NCBI GenBank assembly: GCA_019745155.1
Contig: JAIETM010000015.1
Location: forward strand, 1 to 64,000
DNA length: 64,000 nt
Source: Chitinophagaceae bacterium
Lineage (GTDB): Bacteria; Bacteroidota; Bacteroidia; Chitinophagales; Chitinophagaceae
Direction: 5' to 3'
Shown here: in pieces, positions 33,173-42,508 of the stretch
Numbering within the stretch: the first letter of the stretch is position 1
Layout: the number at the start of each line of letters is the position of its first letter
The notes under the pieces: model-generated
The model's input: the letters and a program-made list of their open reading frames with translations, nothing else
Database searches by the model: none
What the model was told of the DNA's origin: nothing
Made by a program: the position numbers and the translations under genes

Positions 33173-34078
33173 ATGAAAAAAGCTATTATGAAAAAAATAC
33201 TCTCCATACTCCCTGCATTTGCCTTATTGATGATGCTGGGTGGCTGCCAAAAAGAAAAATTCTCTTTTGGCGATATTAAGGCACCAACAGACCTTGTACT
33301 GAATACAGAAGTGGTTGGTACAAATACTTCTAACCCCAATGGTGATGGAAGTGGTAGTGTAAAAATTACCGCAAGCGGTAAGGGCGCCCTTTCGTATAAG
33401 ATTGATTACGGCGATGGTATTACGGAAATGGTACCAGAAGGTGCAATCACACACAAGTACAGCACGCCCGGCACCAATAGTTATACCATCACACTCAGTG
33501 CAATTGGTACTGGCGGTTCCCTCTCTACATTAAGTAAGCGTATCACTGTATTTGTGAATTTCCAGATTCCAACTACCATCATGGACGCATTAACTGGTGG
33601 TACTACTAAGGTTTGGATTACCGATAAGGACGCTAACGGCCATTTTGGAGTTGGGCCTAATAACGAATTTTCACCCATTTGGTACGCTGCTTCACCTAAT
33701 ACAAGAGAAGCATGTGCTTACGATGATGAAATCAGTTTCGTTAAGAATCCTAATAACACCATTTCAATGACTGTAGACAATAAGGGCTCTTCCATGTCTA
33801 TTGGTGCAGCTACTGGTTTCTATGGTTTTACTGGCGGTGATGGTTGCTTTGCAATCAATACAGGTGGCACTAAGCAGTTGGCTTTCGCGAATGCAACTTC
33901 AGCCAGTTCGCCATCTGTAAGTACCCGTATTCAGTTTACGGTGCCTGGTAATGGTATCATCAATTTTGGTACTGGCGGTACTACTTACGAAATACTTTCT
34001 GCAACAGCTACTACATTACACCTGCGCAATATTGGTGCAGATGGTAATTCATGGTATCAGAAGTTGAAGGTTAAATAA
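33173..34078 (+). CDS. PKD-containing surface glycan-binding lipoprotein
   Basis: This is a 301-residue protein. Lipobox LGGC (Cys25; MKKILS at 33188 is an alternative start). A PKD domain occupies about 35-125 (YKIDYGDGITEMV ... HKYSTPGTNSYTITLSA). The C-terminal domain (about 130-301) opens with TTKVWITDKDANGHFGVGP and holds FSPIWYAASPNTREACAYDDEISF, an aromatic-rich region suited to sugar stacking. It begins 3 bp after the larger binding protein's stop. By position it corresponds to the extra surface-binding protein of Sus-like operons. Confidence 0.78.
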   Translation: MKKAIMKKILSILPAFALLMMLGGCQKEKFSFGDIKAPTDLVLNTEVVGTNTSNPNGDGSGSVKITASGKGALSYKIDYGDGITEMVPEGAITHKYSTPGTNSYTITLSAIGTGGSLSTLSKRITVFVNFQIPTTIMDALTGGTTKVWITDKDANGHFGVGPNNEFSPIWYAASPNTREACAYDDEISFVKNPNNTISMTVDNKGSSMSIGAATGFYGFTGGDGCFAINTGGTKQLAFANATSASSPSVSTRIQFTVPGNGIINFGTGGTTYEILSATATTLHLRNIGADGNSWYQKLKVK

Positions 34079-34155
34079 TGTGCATGCTAAATGGTAGACA
34101 GTAAGGATACTTGATGTCTACTATTTATTAAAGTGATGCTAATAAATCTACAAAC

Positions 34156-35184
34156 ATGAAGTTTATGTCATTATCACTTATACTATCTTTCTTCCTGTTG
34201 CTTTCTTGTACGAAGGATGGCGATGCAGGAAGTAGCAACACTGTACCTTCTAATCTGGTATTAAATGCTGTGGTAGCAACAGATAATAGCGGTACAGTAG
34301 CATTCACGGCTACGGCAAATAATGCAGTAAGCTTTGAATACGATTTCGGAAACGGGGTCTTCCAAAATTCAGCAGATGGCAAAGCAACTTATCGCTATCC
34401 TGCATCTGGAAATTATACAGTCAAAGTAATAGCTAAGAGTGCTGGCGGACAGACCCTGAGTAAGACAACTGATATCAGTGTTTCAGTAGCTCGTACACTG
34501 GTATGGTCCGATGAGTTCAATACACCCGGTGCACCTGATGCTGGTAAATGGGGTTTCGATATCGGTACGGGCAGTAATGGTTGGGGTAACAATGAATTAC
34601 AGTATTATACCAATCGTTCAGAGAATGTTAGTGTATCGAATGGTACATTGAAGATTACTGCCAGAAGAGAATCTTTTAGCGGTAGCGCTTTCACCTCTGC
34701 ACGTTTATTGACTAAAAATAAGTTTAGTACCAAGTACGGAAAAATTGAAGCCCGTATCAAGTTGCCTGCAGGCGTGGGTACATGGCCTGCATTCTGGATG
34801 CTGGGTAACAATATTGATGCAGTAGGTTGGCCTGCTTGCGGTGAGATCGATATTATGGAGCACAAGGGTAGTGATGAAGGCCGTATTTACGGTACGCTGC
34901 ATTATCCTGGTCGATTTGGCGGTAATGCCAATGGATTAACAACCAATGTTCCAAATGTTACTACAGAGTTCCACGTGTATTCAGTAGAATGGAATGCTGC
35001 CACTATTAAGATTTCTGTAGATGGTAGAGAGTTTTTCAGTTTTGCCAATAGCAATACTGTACCATTCAATCATGAGTTTTTTATTCTATTGAATGTGGCA
35101 ATGGGTGGCGGCTTTGGCGGACCTGTTGATCCTGCATTCACCAGCGCTACAATGGAAGTAGATTATGTAAGGGTGTACAATTAG
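34156..35184 (+). CDS. GH16 endo-beta-1,3-glucanase (laminarinase-type) lipoprotein
   Basis: This is a 342-residue enzyme. Lipobox LLSC (Cys18), a PKD domain (about 28-112; VSFEYDFGNGVFQNSADGKATYRYPASGNYTVKV, split here by type), then a GH16 catalytic domain (115-342). The catalytic signature GEIDIMEH gives nucleophile E230, D232 and acid/base E235. WGNNELQYYT and PAGVGTWPAFWMLG are typical of laminarinases. The conserved Met in DIMEH is the extra residue that marks laminarinase-type beta-bulge sites. It is expected at the outer surface, cutting beta-1,3-glucan into oligosaccharides for SusCD. It is the only glycosidase of the locus in this window. Confidence 0.92.
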   Translation: MKFMSLSLILSFFLLLSCTKDGDAGSSNTVPSNLVLNAVVATDNSGTVAFTATANNAVSFEYDFGNGVFQNSADGKATYRYPASGNYTVKVIAKSAGGQTLSKTTDISVSVARTLVWSDEFNTPGAPDAGKWGFDIGTGSNGWGNNELQYYTNRSENVSVSNGTLKITARRESFSGSAFTSARLLTKNKFSTKYGKIEARIKLPAGVGTWPAFWMLGNNIDAVGWPACGEIDIMEHKGSDEGRIYGTLHYPGRFGGNANGLTTNVPNVTTEFHVYSVEWNAATIKISVDGREFFSFANSNTVPFNHEFFILLNVAMGGGFGGPVDPAFTSATMEVDYVRVYN

Positions 35185-35194
35185 TGAAATCTAT

Positions 35195-35218
35195 TCAGTA
35201 GCGTACAAACGCTGCTGA
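35195..35218 (+). terminator. Hairpin after the GH16 gene
   Basis: TCAGTAGCGT / ACGCTGCTGA forms a 10-bp stem (one G-T pair) with an ACAA loop, 10 bp after the GH16 stop. No T tract follows directly, so it may protect the 3' end rather than terminate. A second looser stem (AAGCGGC 35257-35263 with GCCGCTT 35292-35298, then TTTTA) lies 40 bp on and could complete termination. Confidence 0.5.
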
Positions 35219-35463
35219 AACCTATCGGCATCGTTTCATTTACATATGCAATCGTTAAGCGGCTCTGCTATTGTTATTAAACATAAGCACTGCCGCTTTT
35301 TTATTGGAGTTCTTTCTTACTCTGTTTGATTAATAGCAGGATTTGTAACGCGGTGAGGACACCGCTTTGTGGCTTATGTAGATTTTTGCCACAGTTGTTA
35401 AAAAGCCTTGTTAATAAATCACTCACTCATTCAATCATTCCCTCATTGAGAGGTCAGGATTGC

Positions 35464-35540
35464 CATTCCTGCGGAATGTCTTCCTAAATGGGAGGCTAAC
35501 CCCAAGCCCTTATCGTACCTTCGGTGCGTGGTTTTTTTTC
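35464..35540 (+). repeat. Structured intergenic element with two hairpins and a T tract
   Basis: The 430-bp gap between GH16 and the tRNA has no gene. It contains a CATTCAATCATTCCCTCATTG word run (about 35419-35450), a perfect hairpin CATTCC-TGC-GGAATG (35464-35478), and CGTACC-TTC-GGTGCG (35514-35528) followed by TGG and eight T. The latter has terminator form on the plus strand. The segment looks like a short dispersed element rather than part of either neighbouring operon. Confidence 0.5.
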
Positions 35541-35577
35541 TTTGTCTGCTCAGCAAAGCCCGCTTTGAACGCATCCA

Positions 35578-35613
35578 AACAAAAAAGCCCTCAACACTTC
35601 GTGTTGGGGCTTT
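35578..35613 (-). terminator. Terminator of the hscB-tRNA-Leu transcript
   Basis: On the minus strand AAAGCCCCAACAC pairs with GTGTTGAGGGCTTT (one bulge) around a GAA-type loop and is followed by TTTT. It starts two bases after the tRNA 3' end. Confidence 0.85.
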
Positions 35614-35614
35614 G

Positions 35615-35698
35615 TGCCCAGAACAGGAATCGAACCTGCACTACCTTGCGATAACCAGATTTTGAGTCTAGCGCGTCTACCAGTTCCGCCATCTGGGC
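35615..35698 (-). tRNA. tRNA-Leu (CAA)
   Basis: This is an 84-nt tRNA. The acceptor stem GCCCAGA / TCTGGGC pairs perfectly with discriminator A. The D-arm GCGGAACTGGTAGACGC, a long type II variable arm (about TTATCGCAAGGTAG) and the T-loop GTTCGATTCC are all present. The anticodon loop CTCAAAA gives CAA, reading UUG. CCA is not encoded. It starts 22 bp after the hscB stop on the same strand and is followed at once by a terminator, so it may be co-transcribed with hscB. Confidence 0.97.
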
Positions 35699-35720
35699 TT
35701 GGGGCTGCAATATTACAGCA

Positions 35721-36227
35721 TCAGTTCAAACCCGCCAAAATACGTTTGAGGTATTTTTTCTTGTAGTAATAGTCTTTTACTGGCAACAGCGTTTCTTCGG
35801 CCATAGGCTCCTGATCAGCTTCCACAATTGATGCAATATGTGCATATAAATCTTGTTCGTTTTGTGCAATTGTTTGACGTATACGGTCAATAGCGTCGGT
35901 ATCATCCTCCATTTTGGCGTCCATCAAGGCTTCGTTGAGTTCCATCATGTCCATGAGGAAATCGTTGGGCAAGGGGTATTTCTCCTCTTCTTGCATCAGG
36001 CCTTTTTCCATCAAGATATACTTGATGGTCTCATCGGGATCTTGTAAAGTCTTGTAGGCTTTGTTGAGTAAGGAAGAAACCTCCATTACGCGCGCCTGTT
36101 CAGCCTCATCCGCGTCAGCAAAATAATCAGGATGGTACTGCTTTTGCAGACGAAAATATTGACGGGTTAATAAGGCTTTGTCAACCCGAAACCTTATCGG
36201 TAAATCCAAGAGTTCGAAATAGCGCAT
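35721..36227 (-). CDS. hscB: HscB-like Fe-S cluster assembly co-chaperone
   Basis: This 168-residue J-protein stimulates the Hsp70 HscA during Fe-S cluster transfer from IscU. The N-terminal J domain (1-75) carries HPD at residues 32-34 (KQYHPDYF); the C-terminal HSCB oligomerisation domain (about 85-165) is a three-helix bundle rich in Glu/Asp/Met (FLMDMMELNEALMDAK). Start MRYFELLDLP matches the family (YFELF.LP). It is divergent from a dehydrogenase gene with only about 38 bp between start codons. Confidence 0.92.
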   Translation of the reverse strand: MRYFELLDLPIRFRVDKALLTRQYFRLQKQYHPDYFADADEAEQARVMEVSSLLNKAYKTLQDPDETIKYILMEKGLMQEEEKYPLPNDFLMDMMELNEALMDAKMEDDTDAIDRIRQTIAQNEQDLYAHIASIVEADQEPMAEETLLPVKDYYYKKKYLKRILAGLN

Positions 36228-36249
36228 AATAAAAGTGCTTACCTTGCGC

Positions 36250-36257
36250 CAAAGGTA
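36250..36257 (-). promoter_or_regulatory. -7 element of hscB
   Basis: On the minus strand TACCTTTG matches TAnnTTTG and predicts a start near 36243, about 17 nt before the hscB ATG. The same bases (AAAGG on the plus strand) could be mistaken for a Shine-Dalgarno sequence of the divergent gene. Confidence 0.55.
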
Positions 36258-36265
36258 TGATAATC

Positions 36266-37468
36266 ATGATCATCGGACTAATTCGCGAAGGTAAAGTCCC
36301 GTCAGATTCACGTGTTGCACTTACGCCGGCTCAATGCAGATGGTTGCAACAACATGTAGCAGGTGTACAAATCATTGTTCAGCCTTCTCCACATCGTTGT
36401 TATAGCGATGCAGAATACAAGCAGGCAGGTGTATTGCTTCAGGAAGATCTCAGCAGTTGCGATATTTTATTCGGCATTAAAGAAGTGCCAGTATCTATGC
36501 TGATTCCTAATAAGACTTATCTATTTTTCTCGCATACCAAGAAGCAGCAGTCGTATAACCGCGGACTCATGCAGGCTATGGTAGAAAAAAATATCACACT
36601 GATTGATTACGAGTGTCTGGAACATGAAGACGGACAGCGCATCATCGGCTTTGGTTTTTTCGCTGGTATTGTTGGTGCGCATAATGGTATGATGGCTTAT
36701 GGTAAGCGCACAGGATTATTTGATTTAGGTAGGGTAGTAGCAGTACGAGATTATCGTGAATTGATCCATACTTATTTCGGTTTGAAGCTGCCGCCGATGA
36801 AAATTGCCGTAACCGGTAGTGGTCGCGTGGCGCATGGCATTGTGGAGATCATGAACCTAATGGATGTACAGGAGTTGGAGCCGGAAGAATTCTTAGAACG
36901 CGATTACAGTTATCCTGTGTATGTTCATTTGAAAGGTGGCGATTTATACCGGCATAAGTTAACTGGTAAATATGAACGCAAACAGTTTCACGAGCATCCG
37001 GAGGCGTTTGAATGTATATTCAAACAATACATAGCACACACCGATGTATTGATGAATGGTGTGTATTGGGATCACACAATTCCGCGTTTGTTTGAGTTAG
37101 GAGATATACAACAGCCAGATTTTCGCATCCAAACCATCGCAGATATTACCGACGATAAGCATGGAAGCGTGCCTTGTAATTTGGGTGATGCTACTATTGA
37201 TGATCCTGTATACGGTGTCAACAAACAAAGTTTTGAAAAGACTGCACCTTATCAAGCAGAAAGTATTGATGTAATGGCAGTCGGTAACTTGCCTAATGAA
37301 TTGCCGCGTGATGCCAGCCGATTTTTCGGTGAGCAATTAATTAAGTATGTGCTGGATGATGTGCTCAAAGGCGGTAGCGAATTGATCTCACGGGCAACGA
37401 TTTTACAATCGGGCAAACTCACTAAGAACTTTGATTATTTGCATGACTATGCTTATGGCAAAGACTAA
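36266..37468 (+). CDS. Alanine dehydrogenase/PNT-family NAD(P)-dependent oxidoreductase (LYS1-like)
   Basis: This is a 400-residue cytoplasmic dehydrogenase. The N-terminal domain begins IGLIREGKVPSDSRVALTPAQ, the AlaDh/PNT N-terminal signature shared with lysine-forming saccharopine dehydrogenase. The Rossmann fold follows at about residue 170 (IAVTGSGRVAHGIVEIM). The distal half (VLMNGVYWDHTIPRLFEL, ADITDDKHGSVPCNL) resembles the LYS1-like group more than true alanine dehydrogenase, so saccharopine- or related opine-type chemistry is possible. The start MIIGLIREGK fits the family; an ATG three codons upstream (36257) is an alternative. Confidence 0.85.
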   Translation: MIIGLIREGKVPSDSRVALTPAQCRWLQQHVAGVQIIVQPSPHRCYSDAEYKQAGVLLQEDLSSCDILFGIKEVPVSMLIPNKTYLFFSHTKKQQSYNRGLMQAMVEKNITLIDYECLEHEDGQRIIGFGFFAGIVGAHNGMMAYGKRTGLFDLGRVVAVRDYRELIHTYFGLKLPPMKIAVTGSGRVAHGIVEIMNLMDVQELEPEEFLERDYSYPVYVHLKGGDLYRHKLTGKYERKQFHEHPEAFECIFKQYIAHTDVLMNGVYWDHTIPRLFELGDIQQPDFRIQTIADITDDKHGSVPCNLGDATIDDPVYGVNKQSFEKTAPYQAESIDVMAVGNLPNELPRDASRFFGEQLIKYVLDDVLKGGSELISRATILQSGKLTKNFDYLHDYAYGKD

Positions 37469-37477
37469 TAGCAACCC

Positions 37478-38185
37478 TTATAAATACAAATAAAAGGGCT
37501 TCAATAGATCAGTAAACGCATTCGTATAATCCTGACCATCTTTGATATAGATGGTCATTTCTCTTTTCGGTGATGGCTGTGTTGCAAAATGGAGCAGGAT
37601 TCTAAAAGCAGCATGTTTCGTGGTTTGATGTACTGTTGTTTGCTGTATACAATACATGCCGTTTTCTTCACCTAGTTTGATAGCTGCAGCTGTTCTGTGA
37701 TAGGGTAGCAGCAAGCAAAACTGTCCGTTTGCATTCAGCAGTTGTGGACTAATCTTGAATAATTCTTCTAGTGTTAATGCTGTACTGTGAAGTGCTAGAT
37801 TACGTTGCGTGTCATCGCTCTGTAAATCGTTTTCAAAGAAAGGTGGATTGCTGATGATGAGGTCGTATTGGTGTTGTGGTTTGTATTCCTGAATGGATGT
37901 TTGATACACTTTAATACGATTACTCCAAGGTGATGCTTGCACATTTTCAATCGCCTGCTCTGCAGCAGCTGTATCCAATTCAACTGCATCAATAGTTGCG
38001 TTCGAATTAAGTTGCGCATACATCAAAGAAAGTAAGCCTGTGCCTGTGCCAATATCCAATACTGTTTTTACATTGGCGTCAACAGGTAATTGGCTTCCAA
38101 ACAAACAAGCATCTGTGCACACTTTCATGGCGCACTTGTCTTGTTGCACCCTAAACTGTTTGAATTGAAACCAGCTATTCGGCAT
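37478..38185 (-). CDS. trmN: tRNA1(Val) (adenine(37)-N6)-methyltransferase
   Basis: This 235-residue SAM-dependent methyltransferase (TrmN6/YfiC type) modifies A37 of tRNA1(Val). The N-terminus FQFKQFRVQQDKCAMKVCTDACLFG is the family signature; SAM motif I VLDIGTGTGLLS is at residues 42-53; the catalytic NPPF motif is at 113-116 (LIISNPPFFEND), as in N6-adenine methyltransferases. The gene overlaps the upstream VOC-family gene by one base, so they share a transcript. It is convergent with the LYS1-like gene, 9 bp apart. Confidence 0.92.
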   Translation of the reverse strand: MPNSWFQFKQFRVQQDKCAMKVCTDACLFGSQLPVDANVKTVLDIGTGTGLLSLMYAQLNSNATIDAVELDTAAAEQAIENVQASPWSNRIKVYQTSIQEYKPQHQYDLIISNPPFFENDLQSDDTQRNLALHSTALTLEELFKISPQLLNANGQFCLLLPYHRTAAAIKLGEENGMYCIQQTTVHQTTKHAAFRILLHFATQPSPKREMTIYIKDGQDYTNAFTDLLKPFYLYL

Positions 38186-38673
38186 CAGCGATTGATTTCA
38201 GCTAATAAGTCGGCAATATCCAACGCTTCTGTCACCATCTGCAAATTACCGGATGCATCTAATGGCCAGTCAGACTTAGGCTTATCCCAATACAATTCCA
38301 CGCCATTGCCATCCGGATCATCCAGATAGATGGCTTCTGATACACCATGATCAGCGGCACCACTGATGGGGTAACGTGCATCGATCAGTCTTTGCAGAAT
38401 TTTAGCAAGATCTTTTCTGGTAGGATAAAGTATCGCTGTATGGTATAACCCGGCCGTATTGCGTGGAGCTGGGCCGCCGCCTTTGCTTTGCCAAGTGTTC
38501 AAACCAATGTGGTGGTGATAGCCGCCAGCAGATAAGAATACAGCCTGAGCGCCATACCGCTGCGTAATCTGAAATCCCAATAATTCGTGGTAGAAGCTAA
38601 GCGCTTTATCGAGGTCGGATACTTTTAAATGTATGTGACCGATGGTTGTTTGTGCGGGTACTTGGTAGTTCAT
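38185..38673 (-). CDS. VOC-family (glyoxalase/dioxygenase-fold) protein
   Basis: This is a 162-residue VOC domain protein. Metal ligand candidates are the His in TIGHIHLKVSDLDKALSFYHE near the N-terminus, the His residues of GGYHHHIGLNTW and LYHTAILYP, and the Glu in DDPDGNGVELYWD, a pattern close to catechol-2,3-dioxygenase-like CatE proteins. The substrate cannot be predicted. Start MNYQVPAQTTIGH at 38673 is chosen because the extra 21 residues of the open frame run through the terminator side of the gap and look non-coding. Confidence 0.85.
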   Translation of the reverse strand: MNYQVPAQTTIGHIHLKVSDLDKALSFYHELLGFQITQRYGAQAVFLSAGGYHHHIGLNTWQSKGGGPAPRNTAGLYHTAILYPTRKDLAKILQRLIDARYPISGAADHGVSEAIYLDDPDGNGVELYWDKPKSDWPLDASGNLQMVTEALDIADLLAEINR

Positions 38674-38721
38674 ACCGCAAAGTTGGTGAAAACCCCAATG
38701 CGAAATTTGCGATATCCGAAT

Positions 38722-38763
38722 AAAAAACCCCCGCATCCCGACTTGTCTGGATTGCGAGGGTTT
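38722..38763 (-). terminator. Terminator of the sdhCAB operon
   Basis: On the minus strand AAACCCTCGCAATCC pairs with GGGATGCGGGGGTTT around ACAAGTC-type loop bases and is followed by TTTA. It lies 20 bp after the sdhB stop. Confidence 0.85.
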
Positions 38764-38782
38764 ACTATGAAAATTGGTTGCG

Positions 38783-39544
38783 TTAAGCTGTTGTCAAAGA
38801 AGCAGACAGGTATTCTGCATTCAAACGAGCGATATTGGTGATAGAGATTTCCTTCGGACAAGCTGCTTCGCAGGCACCTGTATTGGTACAAGCACCAAAG
38901 CCTTCTTTGTCCATCTGAGCAATCATATTCATCACACGCTGCTTGCGCTCTGGTGCACCTTGTGGCAGTAAAGCCAGGTGAGATACTTTCGCAGATACAA
39001 ACAACATAGCAGAGCTATTCTTACAAGCCGCTACACAAGCACCACAACCGATACAGGCCGCGGCAGCAAATGCGTTATCTGCTTTTTCTTTTTCAATAGG
39101 AAGTGCGTTACCATCCACTGCATTACCAGTGTTTACAGAGATATAACCACCGGCTTGGATGATACGGTCGAATGCACCACGATCTACCATCAGATCCTTG
39201 ATCACAGGGAAAGCAGCTGCTCTCCATGGTTCTACCACGATGATATCGCCATCTTTGAATGCACGCATGTGTAACTGGCAGGTAGTGGTACCTTCCCAAG
39301 GACCGTGTGGCTTACCGTTGATGTACATAGAGCACATACCGCAGATACCTTCACGACAATCGTGATCGAATGCAATAGGTTCTTTGCCCTCAGCGATCAG
39401 GCGCTCGTTCAGTACATCGAACATTTCCAGAAAACTCATTTCTGTAGAAATGCCGGGTACATCGTATGATTCAAAATATCCTTTAGACTGTGTGTTGGCT
39501 TGTTTCCAAACTTTCAGTTTAATATTGATAGTAGTATGTTCCAT
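38783..39544 (-). CDS. sdhB: Succinate dehydrogenase/fumarate reductase iron-sulfur subunit
   Basis: This 253-residue subunit transfers electrons from the flavoprotein to the membrane quinone site. The [2Fe-2S] ligands lie in [19 protein letters not shown] and the following TTTC; the second cluster set is [12 protein letters not shown] and the third [13 protein letters not shown] near the C-terminus. Length and order (sdhC-sdhA-sdhB) are typical of Bacteroidota complex II, type B. Last gene of the operon, followed by a strong terminator. Confidence 0.95.
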   Translation of the reverse strand: MEHTTINIKLKVWKQANTQSKGYFESYDVPGISTEMSFLEMFDVLNERLIAEGKEPIAFDHDCREGICGMCSMYINGKPHGPWEGTTTCQLHMRAFKDGDIIVVEPWRAAAFPVIKDLMVDRGAFDRIIQAGGYISVNTGNAVDGNALPIEKEKADNAFAAAACIGCGACVAACKNSSAMLFVSAKVSHLALLPQGAPERKQRVMNMIAQMDKEGFGACTNTGACEAACPKEISITNIARLNAEYLSASLTTA

Positions 39545-39573
39545 TGTTACTAATTGGCTGTTTGATCAATTGA

Positions 39574-41547
39574 TTATTTGTATGAACGCTGGCTTGGTTT
39601 CACTACCTCGTAGTTCAACTCTTCTTTGTGTAAAGTCCAGTTGCTTTCACCATTGAGCTCCCAAGCAGATACATACATGAACTTGTCATCGTGACGCAGT
39701 GCTTCACCATCTTCAGTTTGGTGTTCTTCACGGAAGTGACCGCCACAGCTTTCTTCACGCTGTAATGCATCCAAACACATCAGTTCACCCAGTTCAATGA
39801 AGTCGGCAACACGGTTGGCTTTATCCAGTTCAGGGTTCATTTCATTGATCTCACCAGGAACACGTACATCGCTCCAAAATTCTGCTTTCAGTTTGCGGAT
39901 TTCCTGAATAGCCCATTCCAAACCTTCTTTGTTACGGGCCATACCGCACTTATCCCACATGATTTTACCCAAACGCTTGTGGAAGCTTTCTACAGTCTGC
40001 TTACCGTTGATGCCCTTCAATTTGGCAATACGATCAGCCACTGCTTTTTCTGCTTCTACGAATGCAGGATGGTCAGTTGGAATATTGGCTGTGCGAATTT
40101 CATCTGCCAGATAGTTACCTACAGTGTAAGGAATCACGAAGTAACCATCAGCCAAACCCTGCATCAGTGCAGATGCACCCAAGCGGTTAGCACCGTGATC
40201 AGAGAAGTTCGCTTCACCCAGTGCATAGAGACCAGGTACGGTTGTCATCAATTCATAGTCAACCCACAAACCACCCATGGTGTAGTGAACAGCAGGGTAG
40301 ATACGCATTGGCATTTCGTATGGGTTCTCGCCGGTGATCTTTTCATACATATCGAAAAGGTTACCGTATTTCTCTTTCACCACTTCTTTACCCATAGCAA
40401 TGATCTCGTCGTGAGATGCACTGCCTAAGCCACGCTTACCTGCTTCGGTTTTACCATAACGCTCAATAGCAGCAGCATAATCCAAGTATACAGCCTGCTT
40501 AGAAGAACCAACACCATAACCGGCATCGCAACGCTCTTTCGCAGCACGGCTGGCTACGTCGCGTGGTACCAGGTTACCGAATGCAGGGTATCTTCTCTCT
40601 AGATAATAATCTCTTTCGTCTTCAGGAATATCACCAGGCTTTCTATTGTCACCTTGCTTTTTAGGCACCCAGATACGACCATCATTACGGAGCGACTCAG
40701 ACATTAGCGTCAGCTTACTCTGGTGATCGCCTGTAACAGGAATACAAGTTGGGTGAATCTGTGTAAAACAAGGATTCGCAAATGCGGCACCTTTCTTATG
40801 TGCTTTCCATGCAGCAGTTACATTACTGCCCATGGCGTTTGTACTTAAATAGAATACGTTACCGTAACCGCCACTGCATAGCAATACGGCATGACCAAAA
40901 TGTCTTTCCAGCTGACCGCTTACCAGATCACGCGCAATGATACCACGTGCTTTACCATCGATGGTTACCACATCGAGCATTTCATGGCGGGTATACATTT
41001 TCACATTACCCAGTGCTACCTGACGCTCTAATGCCTGATAAGCACCAATCAACAATTGCTGGCCTGTCTGACCTGCAGCATAAAACGTACGCTGTACCTG
41101 TGTACCACCGAATGAACGGTTACTCAGCAGACCACCATATTCACGGGCAAAGGGAACACCCTGTGCCACACACTGGTCAATGATGTTGGTACTTACTTCT
41201 GCCAAACGATGCACATTCGCTTCTCGTGCGCGGTAGTCGCCACCTTTAATGGTATCGTAGAACAAGCGGTAAACGCTATCACCATCATTTTGATAGTTCT
41301 TCGCAGCATTGATACCACCTTGAGCAGCGATAGAGTGTGCACGGCGAGGAGAATCCTGGAAGCAGAAAGCTTTCACTTTATAACCCAGTTCACCCAAGCT
41401 GGCAGCAGCACTGGCACCGGCCAGACCCGTACCTACCACAATAATTTCCAGTTTACGCTTATTGGCAGGGTTTACCAGTTTAACGGTTCCCTTGTACTTG
41501 GTCCACTTTTGATCTAAGGGACCGGCAGGAATTTTAGCATCCAACAT
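39574..41547 (-). CDS. sdhA: Succinate dehydrogenase/fumarate reductase flavoprotein subunit
   Basis: This 657-residue subunit with covalent FAD oxidises succinate to fumarate in the TCA cycle. The FAD-binding fold [24 protein letters not shown] lies at about residues 34-58. The FAD-linking His lies in [14 protein letters not shown]; substrate-site motifs HPT (QIHPTCIPV) and HTMGG-like [12 protein letters not shown] and the [14 protein letters not shown] region are present. It sits 29 bp upstream of sdhB and 26 bp downstream of sdhC. Confidence 0.95.
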   Translation of the reverse strand: MLDAKIPAGPLDQKWTKYKGTVKLVNPANKRKLEIIVVGTGLAGASAAASLGELGYKVKAFCFQDSPRRAHSIAAQGGINAAKNYQNDGDSVYRLFYDTIKGGDYRAREANVHRLAEVSTNIIDQCVAQGVPFAREYGGLLSNRSFGGTQVQRTFYAAGQTGQQLLIGAYQALERQVALGNVKMYTRHEMLDVVTIDGKARGIIARDLVSGQLERHFGHAVLLCSGGYGNVFYLSTNAMGSNVTAAWKAHKKGAAFANPCFTQIHPTCIPVTGDHQSKLTLMSESLRNDGRIWVPKKQGDNRKPGDIPEDERDYYLERRYPAFGNLVPRDVASRAAKERCDAGYGVGSSKQAVYLDYAAAIERYGKTEAGKRGLGSASHDEIIAMGKEVVKEKYGNLFDMYEKITGENPYEMPMRIYPAVHYTMGGLWVDYELMTTVPGLYALGEANFSDHGANRLGASALMQGLADGYFVIPYTVGNYLADEIRTANIPTDHPAFVEAEKAVADRIAKLKGINGKQTVESFHKRLGKIMWDKCGMARNKEGLEWAIQEIRKLKAEFWSDVRVPGEINEMNPELDKANRVADFIELGELMCLDALQREESCGGHFREEHQTEDGEALRHDDKFMYVSAWELNGESNWTLHKEELNYEVVKPSQRSYK

Positions 41548-41573
41548 ATTGTGCAGTTAAATAGTTGTTTGAA

Positions 41574-42257
41574 TTAGTTTACCCAGCCCAGGTGCATGCT
41601 GATAGGCATCATCGCAAAAGCCAATGGCACGATGATAGAGAAGCCATAGCCTACAGACTCTAACAGGGTGGTGTATTTAGGATTATTGATACCGATGGTG
41701 CGGAATGCACTCTGAAAACCGTGCGCCAGGTGGTAAGCAAGGCTGATACAACTTATTACATAGAAGGCCACAATAACAGGGTTTTCAAACACAACCAGCA
41801 TTTCGCCATAAAGGTTGTGGTACTCTTTACCATCAATCAGCATAGGCTCCAAACCAGTGATACGGCTTGGTACCCAGAAATGCTTAATGTGAAAGATGAG
41901 GAAGAGCAGGAGCAGGGTTCCCAAGAGGGCCATGCTGCGGCTGTACCATTTGCTGCCTTTGTTACCATAGCTCACAGCATAAGCGGTACCACGTGCTTTT
42001 CTGTTCTGCATTTCCAGCATATAGCCCTGGATGATGTGCAGGAAGAAACCTGCAAAAAGGCCAATTTCCAGAATACGGGGTACCACGTTCGCACCCATGA
42101 AATGGGCAGCTTTATTGAACATCACACCATTGTCCATTGCCCATATACAGGCATTCAGACCAACGTGTACAATGAGGAATAAAACAAGGAAAATACCCGT
42201 AAAACCCATGACTAATTTCTTACCAACGGAGGACGTAAACATTTGCTTCCAGGTCAT
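41574..42257 (-). CDS. sdhC: Succinate dehydrogenase cytochrome b subunit (single membrane subunit)
   Basis: This is a 227-residue membrane subunit with five helices. Heme-ligand His candidates are in LIVHVGLNACIW (helix 1), FFLHIIQGYML (helix 2), LIFHIKHFWVP and SLAYHLAHGFQSAF, as expected for the diheme type B subunit that anchors SdhAB and exchanges electrons with menaquinone. First gene of the sdhCAB operon, with a good -7 element about 30 bp upstream. Confidence 0.94.
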   Translation of the reverse strand: MTWKQMFTSSVGKKLVMGFTGIFLVLFLIVHVGLNACIWAMDNGVMFNKAAHFMGANVVPRILEIGLFAGFFLHIIQGYMLEMQNRKARGTAYAVSYGNKGSKWYSRSMALLGTLLLLFLIFHIKHFWVPSRITGLEPMLIDGKEYHNLYGEMLVVFENPVIVAFYVISCISLAYHLAHGFQSAFRTIGINNPKYTTLLESVGYGFSIIVPLAFAMMPISMHLGWVN

Positions 42258-42285
42258 ACGACAAGATTGAAGTTTATAAACGCTG

Positions 42286-42293
42286 CAAAAATA
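42286..42293 (-). promoter_or_regulatory. -7 element of sdhCAB
   Basis: Minus-strand TATTTTTG fits TAnnTTTG and places the start near 42279, giving a leader of about 22 nt. No clear TTG is seen 19-21 bp upstream. Confidence 0.55.
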
Positions 42294-42495
42294 GCCTATG
42301 AAACGATGCCATTCGTTAAAGCGTCATTCTTTTTTAGACACGGATGATGTTTATATACAATGCTTTGGATATTTAGTTTGCCTTTTATGCGGGAATTTTC
42401 TCCTTGTTGAAAACACCATTGATAATCTGCCACACATATTGAACAGGTTTAGCAGCCGTTTACATAAATATCCAATACTGATGACAGGTTCTGAC

Positions 42496-42503
42496 TACTT
42501 TTG
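42496..42503 (+). promoter_or_regulatory. -7 element of the FtsX/MacB-type permease gene
   Basis: TACTTTTG matches TAnnTTTG. The predicted start (about 42509) coincides with the ATG, suggesting a leaderless or near-leaderless mRNA. No TTG at the right distance was found, so support is partial. Confidence 0.4.
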
Positions 42504-42508
42504 GTATC

